DNA of 22,147 nucleotides, taken from positions 1-22,147 of the forward strand of contig URGY01000006.1 of NCBI GenBank assembly GCA_900547505.1, read 5' to 3'. The notes under the pieces were generated by a model. That model saw only the letters and a list, made by a program, of their open reading frames with translations, did not search any database and was not told the DNA's origin. Each line of letters starts with the position of its first letter. Within the stretch, counting starts at the first letter, position 1. Made by a program: the position numbers and the translations under genes. Shown here piece after piece: positions 8,644 to 14,449 of this stretch. The DNA comes from an uncultured Collinsella sp. (lineage in GTDB: Bacteria; Actinomycetota; Coriobacteriia; Coriobacteriales; Coriobacteriaceae).

Positions 8644-8678
8644 TTGCCGGCATAGTCAATTTAACATAAACTGTTAAA
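8644..8678. promoter_or_regulatory. Divergent promoters with palindromic operator
   Basis: Rightward: TTGCCG (8644-8649), 17 bases, TAAACT (8667-8672), reading into the DUF2975/XRE pair. Leftward: TTGACT on the minus strand (8654-8659) with a weak CAGTAT about 17 bases on, reading into the secreted-protein gene. A palindrome TTTAACA-TAAAC-TGTTAAA (8660-8678) overlaps the rightward -10 and touches the leftward -35. It is a natural operator for the XRE protein encoded next door, which would let it control both transcripts. Confidence 0.55.
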
Positions 8679-8715
8679 AAGTAACCTGAGTTTTTTAAAT
8701 TCTTCGGAGGTTATT

Positions 8716-9228
8716 ATGAGTTCCGACAATCGCACTCCCCGGCTTCATTCCTTCCGCATCGCATGTGCGATAGCCTCTGCGACCCTTTGCGCCACCGCCA
8801 TCGCACAAGTGGCGTTCTCCTTAAAGCCAGCAATCGAAGTGCTCGACAACCCTGTAATTGCAGACTCCCCCGCGTATCCAGCCCTTGCGATCTCGACATT
8901 GGTCCCTGCCGTCATCGGTATCGCTACGACCATCCTCAGCGCCGTTCTCGTGTGGACGATCAAGAGCGGAGACCCCTTCAAGAAAGGGTCTGCGACATGC
9001 TTGAAGGTGCTCGGCATTCTCTTCGTTGTTCAAGCTGCCACCAGCCTCTACGCCGGCTCACTCAAAACCTCCGTTTCGATGTTTGGCGGCGAGGGGGCCG
9101 TCGGCGCCCAAGAGATCGCTTCATCATTCGATTGGACCTCTCTGGTTCTCGGCATCGTCCTGTTCATGCTTTCCCAGCTCTTCTTGTACGCCCGAGAGCT
9201 GTACCTCGACTCCGACGAGATTGCGTAA
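8716..9228 (+). CDS. DUF2975-type membrane protein
   Basis: 170 residues; start with GGAGG 5 bases upstream. Four hydrophobic segments: about 12-35, 55-80, 95-115 and 140-160. The GDPFKKGSATCLKVLGIL stretch and the ending LFLYARELYLDSDEIA fit DUF2975 proteins, which are four-helix membrane proteins of unknown function usually encoded next to a small YozG-like XRE regulator (as in yoaS-yozG of Bacillus). That is the arrangement here: 9 bases separate this stop from the XRE start. In this pairing the membrane protein is often thought to tether or modulate the regulator, but this is not established. Confidence 0.75.
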   Translation: MSSDNRTPRLHSFRIACAIASATLCATAIAQVAFSLKPAIEVLDNPVIADSPAYPALAISTLVPAVIGIATTILSAVLVWTIKSGDPFKKGSATCLKVLGILFVVQAATSLYAGSLKTSVSMFGGEGAVGAQEIASSFDWTSLVLGIVLFMLSQLFLYARELYLDSDEIA

Positions 9229-9237
9229 GGAAACGCC

Positions 9238-9489
9238 ATGCCCGTAATTGTTCGCCTCGACAAGATCATGGCCGAGCGAAAGATTTCCTCGAACGAACTT
9301 GCCGAAAGGATTGGAACCACGCCCGTGAACCTGTCCCGTATTAAAAAAGGGCATATTCGCGGCATTCGCTTCAACACACTCGAGCAGCTATGCCTCGCCC
9401 TTCGTTGCCAACCCGGAGACCTTCTCGAAGTCATGAGCGAAGAGGATGCCCGAAAGGAGTTCGGACTCGATTGGTCCGCCGAGGATTAG
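9238..9489 (+). CDS. XRE/Cro-family HTH regulator (YozG-like)
   Basis: 83 residues; AGGA 6 bases before the start, overlapping the upstream stop. A compact helix-turn-helix covers about residues 5-65 (RLDKIMAERKISSNELAERI, then TTPVNLSRIKKG, then FNTLEQLCLALRCQPGDLLE), matching Cro/CI-like proteins of the YozG type. It is the second gene of the DUF2975 pair and a plausible repressor at the palindrome in the shared promoter region 8644-8678. Oddly, its TAG stop is followed at once, in the same frame, by a truncated integrase, so the last residues (FGLDWSAED) may lie at a recombination junction. Confidence 0.9.
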   Translation: MPVIVRLDKIMAERKISSNELAERIGTTPVNLSRIKKGHIRGIRFNTLEQLCLALRCQPGDLLEVMSEEDARKEFGLDWSAED

Positions 9490-10215
9490 AGGGCGGTCGT
9501 ACTCGCCCTGCACACGGGGATGCGAATCGGCGAGGTCTGCGGCCTTCGGTGGTGCGATGTGGATTTCGAGACGGGCCTGATCTCGATCAGGCACTCGGTG
9601 GCGTACGCGAAGGGAATGGGTTCGTTCATCAAGGACACCAAGACCCATGACGCCAGGGGTATCCCCATCGACCCGGTCGGCCTACTCCCCTTCCTGAAGG
9701 AGACCCACGAGATCGACTGCGGAAAGCTGCGCTTGCGCGGCCTTACCGGGGCGGTCGAGATCGGGGACTGCTACATCCTGTCGGAGCCGGGCGCGACCTT
9801 CGCGACGACAAGCTATATCCGCAGGGCGTTCAAGACGTTCTCGGAGACCAACGGCCTCATGGGCACCAACGACGAGCTGATCACGTTCCACGGCCTTCGC
9901 CACACGTTCGCAACGCAGTGGATCCGCCAAGGCAGCGATATCAAGGCGCTCCAATCGATCCTCGGCCACAAGGACGCCATGGCGACGCTCAACGTCTACA
10001 CCGACATCGAGCCCATCTCCAAAATCCATAACATGCTGCGCGCCACGCCGTGCCTTTGGCGCGGGCACCTCAGGCCGAGGGTCGATCCGGGTCCCATGTT
10101 CCAACAGAGGATCCAGGAGTCCATCGAGACGCTCCAGGCGTTCGGCTACGGCATCACCGAGCCGGACGACCGAAATATCGCCATACGCGACGTGAAGACG
10201 AACAGTTGGCTCTAG
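9490..10215 (+). pseudogene. Tyrosine recombinase/integrase, N-terminus missing
   Basis: Site-specific recombinase catalytic domain. All catalytic positions are present: Arg in TGMRIGEVCGL (9523-9525), the beta-hairpin Lys region (KDTKTHDARGIPID), HGLRHTF (His 9889, Arg 9898), His in LGHK (9967-9969) and the nucleophile Tyr in LNVYTDI (9997-9999). The SAM-like N-terminal core-binding domain and any arm-binding domain are missing. The homologous frame starts directly after the XRE stop at 9489 (RAVVLALHTGMRIGE); the first ATG is at 9520. About 70 residues follow the Tyr, longer than usual. A functional enzyme is unlikely. It sits next to the right 68-bp repeat and is the best sign that this block moved in by integration. 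Confidence 0.85.
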
Positions 10216-10366
10216 CTCACCGAGTACGCGGCAGTGCTGGGCCCATCCCAACTGAGGTCACGGTGGTCCGATAGGGGCGCCGCCCGCGGCATGCGCCGCG
10301 GAACGGTATCCCCTACCGAAGGGCGGGGATGCCCTCCGCTTCCAGTTCGGAATCAGCCGTCGGAGG
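10216..10366 (+). other. Gene-free stretch with possible decayed HTH frame
   Basis: No intact gene. Past the TAG at 10213-10215 the integrase frame stays open to about 10376 and begins LTEYAAVLGPSQLRSRW, which resembles an excisionase-like or merR-like helix-turn-helix start. This may be the decayed remainder of the element. Short GC-rich inverted stretches (GCCGCCCGCGGCATGCGCCG near 10280) are also present. Confidence 0.3.
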
Positions 10367-10434
10367 CGTTCGGCTGACTGCGGGAACGGCCTGTCCGCTC
10401 AATGTGTTCGGCTGAGATCGGAAATCAACCCAAC
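10367..10434 (+). repeat. 68-bp direct repeat, right copy
   Basis: 65/68 identical to 2739-2806 and in the same orientation. The mismatches are A/G at the seventh base, T/G after AACGGCCT, and one near the end. It starts 151 bases after the integrase remnant and 178 bases before the ACT-domain gene. Confidence 0.85.
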
Positions 10435-10541
10435 ACGAGCCGGACACGCGCCAGACGGCTCTTCCCCGTGCGGCCTTCCCCCTTACGCTCATGTTGCAGG
10501 CATGTAACGCCGCAGCGAGCGCGCCTTTTTTGCGCCAGACA

Positions 10542-10564
10542 GGTACAATGATGAACACTGTACC
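10542..10564 (+). promoter_or_regulatory. Possible ACT gene promoter and palindrome
   Basis: TACAAT (10544-10549) is a good -10 box about 63 bases before the ACT start; no strong -35 is visible. It lies in an inverted repeat GGTACA (10542-10547) / TGTACC (10559-10564), which could be an operator. The rest of 10435-10611 shows nothing I can name. Confidence 0.35.
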
Positions 10565-10611
10565 GTAGCGGAGCGCCCCGCGCGCGCCGCAATCACGCGA
10601 AAGGGTTTCCC

Positions 10612-10899
10612 ATGGCCGAGATCTCGTCCTCCCGTATCGTCATCACCGTCCTTGGCAAGAACCGCCCCGGCATCGTCGCCGGCGTCACCCGTGTCCTGGG
10701 CGAGGCCAACGTCGACATCCGCGACATCACGCAGTCCATTATCGAGGACATCTTCACCATGACCATGCTGGCCGATACCGCCGAGTCCAAGCTCGACTTC
10801 GCCGAGCTGCAGAAGGCCCTGGCCGAGGCCGGCGAGCTTTCGGGCGTCAACGTGTCCATCCAGCGCGAGGACGTCTTCAACTTTATGTACCGCCTGTAG
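10612..10899 (+). CDS. ACT domain-containing protein (UPF0237 family)
   Basis: 95 residues made of a single ACT domain: RIVITVLGKNRPGIVAGVTRVLGE (beta-alpha), then NVDIRDITQSIIEDIFTMTM, typical of the small stand-alone UPF0237 proteins thought to bind amino acids or similar ligands. The start has AAAGGG 6 bases upstream. In most genomes this gene is followed by the UPF0210 (DUF711) partner; here the next gene, 77 bases on, is citrate synthase, and no partner lies in the window. The gap has no terminator, so the two may be cotranscribed. Ligand and function are not established. Confidence 0.9.
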   Translation: MAEISSSRIVITVLGKNRPGIVAGVTRVLGEANVDIRDITQSIIEDIFTMTMLADTAESKLDFAELQKALAEAGELSGVNVSIQREDVFNFMYRL

Positions 10900-10976
10900 C
10901 GAGCAAGCCGCTGGGGATAGCCTGACGCGCGCATGCCCATGCAAGCCACCCCGATGCGGCCCGGAGAGGAGCGCGC

Positions 10977-12395
10977 ATGGCCTACGACGCCAAGAAAATC
11001 TATTACCGCTTCGATGACCACTTGAGCCGCCTGGTTCTGGATTACGAAGCAAGCCGCCAGATTTCGCCTGAGAGCAAAAGCCTCTACCACGGCCTGCCGA
11101 CCGACCCTTATGACGAGGGCCTGTTTGTTGAGCACAATGTCAAGCGCGGCCTGCGCAATGCCGACGGCTCGGGCGTGGTCGCGGGCCTCACTCGCATCTC
11201 GGATGTGCACGGCTACAACAAGGTCGACGGAAAGGTCGTGCCCGATCAGGGCAAGCTCACGCTTCGCGGCTACAGCATCGAGGATCTGGTCAACAATGCC
11301 CAGGCCGAGAATCGCTACGGCTACGAGGAAGTCGCCTATCTGCTTATCACGGGTTCGCTACCCAACAAGGAAGAGCTCGACGGCTTTTGCGAGCGCCTGG
11401 GCGCCTTTAGACATCTGAGCGACGAGTACGTCAAAGAGTTCCCTATGACCACGGTGTCGTCGAGCATCATGAACGTGCTCCAGCGCGCCGTGCTGCTGCT
11501 CTACGCCTTCGATGCCGAACCAGACGTGATCACGCCCGAGCACGAAATCGACGTCGCCATTTCCATGCTCGCACGTCTCCCGCGCATCGCCGCCTTCGCA
11601 CACATGGCCTCGATCGCCAAGCTTCGCGGCTCCGAGGTTCACGTGCCGCACCCCACGCCCGGTCTCTCCACCGCCGAGACCATCCTACAGGTCCTGCGCG
11701 GCGGCATGGCATTCACCCGCGATGAGGCGATGCTGCTCGACGTTATGCTCATGCTGCATGCCGAGCACGGCGGCGGCAACAACTCCACCTTCGCCTGCCG
11801 CGTGCTGTCCTCTTCGGCAACCGACCCGTATTCCGCTTACGCCGCGGCTATCGGCTCGCTCAAGGGCCCGCGCCACGGCGGTGCCAATGCCAAGGTCGTG
11901 TCTATGCACGAGGACATCCGCACGCATGTCTCCAACTGGGAGGACGAGGACGAGGTTGCAGCCTACCTGGGCAAGATCCTCGACAAGCAGGCCTTCGACG
12001 GCACGGGTCTCATCTACGGCATGGGCCACGCCGTCTATACGCTCAGCGACCCGCGCGCCGAGGTCTGCCGCCGTTACGCGCGCTCACTGGCAGCCAAGAA
12101 GGACTTGGGCGAAGAGTTCGCACTCATCGAGCGCATCGAGCGCCTGGCACCGCAGGTGATGCGCGACCACGGCATGACCAAGCCCATCTGCGCCAACATC
12201 GACCTGTACACAGGCTTTATCTACAAGATGCTCGGCGTGCCCGAGACGCTTTTTACGCCGCTATTCGCCGTCGCCCGCATGGCCGGCTGGTCAGCGCACC
12301 GCATGGAAGAGCTCTTCTGCGCGCATCGCATCATCCGCCCGGCATACCGTCCGGTAATCGAGCCGCTGGAGTACAAGCCGCTCGCCGACCGCTAG
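10977..12395 (+). CDS. gltA: Citrate synthase (citrate/2-methylcitrate type)
   Basis: Condenses oxaloacetate and acetyl-CoA to citrate in the cytosol, the entry to the oxidative branch toward 2-oxoglutarate and glutamate. 472 residues; GGAG AGGAG lies just upstream of the ATG. The catalytic triad is visible: His264 in HAEHGGGN, His351 in GMGHAVYTLSDPR (citrate synthase signature), and Asp409 in NIDLYTG. The substrate-binding GPRHGGAN is at 298-304. About 60 extra N-terminal residues precede the core block GLTRISDVHGY, as in the longer anaerobe-type enzymes. The family includes 2-methylcitrate synthases, and no neighbouring prpB/prpD genes point to the methylcitrate cycle. The gene ends before an intrinsic terminator. 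Confidence 0.93.
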   Translation: MAYDAKKIYYRFDDHLSRLVLDYEASRQISPESKSLYHGLPTDPYDEGLFVEHNVKRGLRNADGSGVVAGLTRISDVHGYNKVDGKVVPDQGKLTLRGYSIEDLVNNAQAENRYGYEEVAYLLITGSLPNKEELDGFCERLGAFRHLSDEYVKEFPMTTVSSSIMNVLQRAVLLLYAFDAEPDVITPEHEIDVAISMLARLPRIAAFAHMASIAKLRGSEVHVPHPTPGLSTAETILQVLRGGMAFTRDEAMLLDVMLMLHAEHGGGNNSTFACRVLSSSATDPYSAYAAAIGSLKGPRHGGANAKVVSMHEDIRTHVSNWEDEDEVAAYLGKILDKQAFDGTGLIYGMGHAVYTLSDPRAEVCRRYARSLAAKKDLGEEFALIERIERLAPQVMRDHGMTKPICANIDLYTGFIYKMLGVPETLFTPLFAVARMAGWSAHRMEELFCAHRIIRPAYRPVIEPLEYKPLADR

Positions 12396-12418
12396 GACAC
12401 GGACCGTTATAGAACTCG

Positions 12419-12457
12419 AGCGTGGCCAGGGCATCACCGCCCTCGGCCACGCTTTTT
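12419..12457 (+). terminator. Citrate synthase terminator
   Basis: AGCGTGGCCAGGGC (12419-12432) pairs with GCCCTCGGCCACGC (12439-12452), with one bulged base, around a 6-base loop, followed by TTTTT (12453-12457). It ends the ACT-citrate synthase unit 24 bases after the stop. Confidence 0.92.
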
Positions 12458-12482
12458 ATGCCAGCAGAAAGGGCTGCATCGA

Positions 12483-13325
12483 ATGATAGTTTTTTCCGAT
12501 ATGGATGGAACGCTGCTGACGAGCGACAAGCAGATGAGCGACGCCACCTGGGTGATGCTCGACGAGCTCGCACGTCGCGGCATTGAGTTTGTACCGTGCA
12601 CGGGACGTCCGCTGTCGGGCATCTTTGAGCCCATCCTCGCCCATCCCGCCGTGCACTACGCGGTCTGCGCCAACGGTGCCAGCGTCTGGCAGCTCGACGA
12701 CGATGTGCCCACCGACGCCTCGCGCGCCACGTGCATATTGAGCCGTCCGCTCGATTGCGGCATTGCCCATCGCATCCATCGCATTGCCGCCGGCCACGAT
12801 GTGACCTTCGATATCTTCGCGGATGGACAGTGCTTCCTCCCCCGCTCGCTTTACGGGCGCCTGGATGAGTTCTGCGGCGGTGACCCCCACATCGCGGCTT
12901 CGCTCAAGCGCACACGAACACCGATCGACATGGATATCGACAGCAAGATCGACGAAGTCGAGACGCTCGAACGCATCGCCATGTACTGGCACGACCCGGC
13001 CGATCGCGACGCCATCGCGGCGGCGCTCGACACGCTCGAAGGCATCGAGGTCACGCGTTCGTACGCCATGAATATCGAGGTCATGGGTGAGGGCGCCACC
13101 AAGGGGACGGCCCTCACGTGGCTATGTGAGCACCTGGGCGAGCGTCTCGCCGACGCCTGGGCCTTCGGCGACAACATCAACGACATTCCCATGCTGCAGG
13201 CAGCGGGCCACGGCATGGCCATGATCAACGCCGAGCCCGAGGACCGCGAGGCCGCCGGCGCCATCACCGAATACGACAACGACCACGACGGTGTCGCCCG
13301 CACCATCATGGCCGCCCTCGCCTAG
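12483..13325 (+). CDS. Cof-type HAD-IIB phosphatase
   Basis: 280-residue HAD superfamily hydrolase; members dephosphorylate small metabolites such as sugar phosphates or nucleotides. Motif I is SDMDGTLL (nucleophile Asp6, acid Asp8), motif II is the Thr of CTGRP (40), motif III is Lys207 in GATKGTAL, and motif IV is GDNIND (229-234). The C2-type cap lies between about 85 and 190. The start at 12483 has AAAGGG 9 bases upstream. It sits alone between the citrate synthase terminator and a repeat-filled convergent gap. The substrate cannot be told from sequence. Its stop codon TAG is also the first bases of a tandem repeat. Confidence 0.92.
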   Translation: MIVFSDMDGTLLTSDKQMSDATWVMLDELARRGIEFVPCTGRPLSGIFEPILAHPAVHYAVCANGASVWQLDDDVPTDASRATCILSRPLDCGIAHRIHRIAAGHDVTFDIFADGQCFLPRSLYGRLDEFCGGDPHIAASLKRTRTPIDMDIDSKIDEVETLERIAMYWHDPADRDAIAAALDTLEGIEVTRSYAMNIEVMGEGATKGTALTWLCEHLGERLADAWAFGDNINDIPMLQAAGHGMAMINAEPEDREAAGAITEYDNDHDGVARTIMAALA

Positions 13326-13415
13326 TCGTTAGGGACGTTCTTAGTCGTTGGGGACAGTCTTAAACGACTAGTCGTTGGGGACAGTCTTCGCGAAAAAGCT
13401 GCAAGGACTGTCCCC
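13324..13415 (+). repeat. Three tandem 19-nt GGGAC units plus inverted arm
   Basis: AGTCGTT(A/G)GGGAC(G/A)(T/G)TCTT occurs at 13324-13342, 13343-13361 and 13370-13388; the last two are identical. The middle copy makes a hairpin with AACGACT (13363-13369). The last copy makes a second hairpin with AAGGACTGTCCCC (13403-13415). The first unit starts inside the HAD gene stop codon. This is a REP-like cluster between convergent genes. Confidence 0.8.
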
Positions 13416-13423
13416 CCCCACTG

Positions 13424-13454
13424 CCGGCAGAAAAGGAACGTCCCCATCTGCCGG
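13424..13454 (-). repeat. GGGGAC hairpin at end of second HAD gene
   Basis: CCGGCAG (13424-13430) and CTGCCGG (13448-13454) form a perfect 7-bp stem. On the minus strand the loop reads ATGGGGACGTTCCTTTT. It begins one base after the stop codon of the minus-strand HAD gene and carries the same GGGGACGTTC core as 13331-13340. Confidence 0.7.
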
Positions 13455-13455
13455 A

Positions 13456-14250
13456 TTAGGAGAGACTCTCCAGCACGCGACGGAGCTCATGCTGAACGGC
13501 GTGGTCGCGGTTGCAGCCTACGACGCGATCGGCCACCGCCTTGAGCGCGGGGCGCGCGTTTTCCATCGCGCAGCCTGTGCCGACAAAGCGAATGATCTCG
13601 TAGTCGTTCATCGAGTCGCCAAACGCCATGACCTCGTCGCGACCAATTCCGTAATGCTCCGCGAGCTGCGCGATACCCGAGGCCTTCGACACACCAGGCT
13701 GCATGGCATCGATCCACGCGTTGCCCGAAGGCGCAAAGGTAAAGAGCTGACCGAGTTCTCGCTGTAGCACGTACGCACTGTCCATAACGGCACAGTCATC
13801 GCAAAAGATACTCGCCTTGATGATATTTACGCTGGGATCGGGCAGCTCCCAAATGCGCTCGGCATTGGGAAGGTCCTTATCGACCTCGCGCACGAACTTG
13901 CACTCATCATCGAGCAAGAAGGACTTGGTTCGGTCAAAGAGCGCAAGATGCAGATTGGGAAACGTCCTGACGGCTTGGGCGAGCCTTCGAATCGCCAGGT
14001 GCGAATACACCTCACGGTCTACCATCTTGCCGTCGGCGTAGACCTGGGCGCCGTTAGCGGCGACAAAGTCCATCTTGTCGCGAACGGGCGCAAAGAACTC
14101 GCACAGGCGATCGTAGCGACGACCTGATGATGCGGCGAAATGCACGCCATGCTCGTGTAGCGCCAGAATCAGTTCGTAGGTCTCGGGAGGCACCTGGCCG
14201 TTTTCGTCAAGCAGTGTGCCGTCCATATCGGATGCAATCAGTTTAAACAT
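13456..14250 (-). CDS. Cof-type HAD-IIB phosphatase
   Basis: 264-residue HAD hydrolase starting at ATG 14250 (MFKLIASDMDGTLL), preceded by AAGGGAG at 8 bases; the ORF is open further upstream to 14319, but that part is the structured leader. Motif I Asp8/Asp10, motif II SSGR (41-44), motif III Lys189 (GVSKASG), motif IV GDSMND (211-216). The cap domain lies between about 80 and 180. The protein is only distantly similar to the HAD at 12483; the two are not a recent duplication. The substrate is unknown. It lies downstream of adenine deaminase on the same strand, separated by about 200 bases with a repeat and hairpins. Confidence 0.92.
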   Translation of the reverse strand: MFKLIASDMDGTLLDENGQVPPETYELILALHEHGVHFAASSGRRYDRLCEFFAPVRDKMDFVAANGAQVYADGKMVDREVYSHLAIRRLAQAVRTFPNLHLALFDRTKSFLLDDECKFVREVDKDLPNAERIWELPDPSVNIIKASIFCDDCAVMDSAYVLQRELGQLFTFAPSGNAWIDAMQPGVSKASGIAQLAEHYGIGRDEVMAFGDSMNDYEIIRFVGTGCAMENARPALKAVADRVVGCNRDHAVQHELRRVLESLS

Positions 14251-14316
14251 AGAAAAGCTCCCTTCGGGCTTGTGGAATCGAACGTGTATCCGATTCCAAC
14301 GTACCCAAAGGGAGCT
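14251..14316 (-). promoter_or_regulatory. Structured leader hiding the HAD ribosome binding site
   Basis: On the mRNA strand AGCTCCCTT (complement of 14308-14316) pairs perfectly with AAGGGAGCT (complement of 14256-14264), which contains the ribosome binding site. A GGG/CCC extension and an inner GGAATCG/CGATTCC stem complete a roughly 60-base hairpin. A short TTTTCT directly follows, so it could act as a translation switch or an attenuator. Confidence 0.45.
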
Positions 14317-14340
14317 CAAATAAGACTCCGCGGGCGTAAA

Positions 14341-14385
14341 CGTTACAAGGACCTGGCAAATAGCTCACACATGCCAGAGGTCCTA
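14341..14385 (-). promoter_or_regulatory. Hairpin in the adeC-HAD gap
   Basis: GGACCT...GGCA and TGCC...AGGTCC form an imperfect stem with a small bulge around a loop containing GTGTGAGCTATT (minus-strand sense). There is no T-run, so it is not a clear terminator. Confidence 0.35.
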
Positions 14386-14422
14386 CGGTCGCGGCGTCAG
14401 GCGACACGCCACCCCGACGGCC

Positions 14423-14449
14423 AGTCGTTTAAAAACGTCCCCGATGACT
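14423..14449 (-). repeat. GGGGAC repeat at adeC stop codon
   Basis: A 27-base unit matching 13343-13369 at 22 positions, with GGGGAC and TTAAACGACT both conserved. On the minus strand the adeC TAG stop is directly followed by TCATCGGGGACG, so the unit overlaps the stop codon, as the unit at 13324 does for its gene. Confidence 0.7.

Noticed and set aside
13324..13415. CRISPR-like array
   Set aside because: Only three 19-nt units, two of them adjacent without spacers, and no cas genes; it fits REP-type repeats.
12483..14250. The two HAD genes as a recent inverted duplication
   Set aside because: Only the catalytic motifs agree; the remaining sequence differs too much for a recent event.
14251..14330. 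tRNA-like fold (GTTCGATTCC and a long closing stem)
   Set aside because: No D-arm or anticodon arm of proper size and no CCA position; it is better explained as a leader hairpin.
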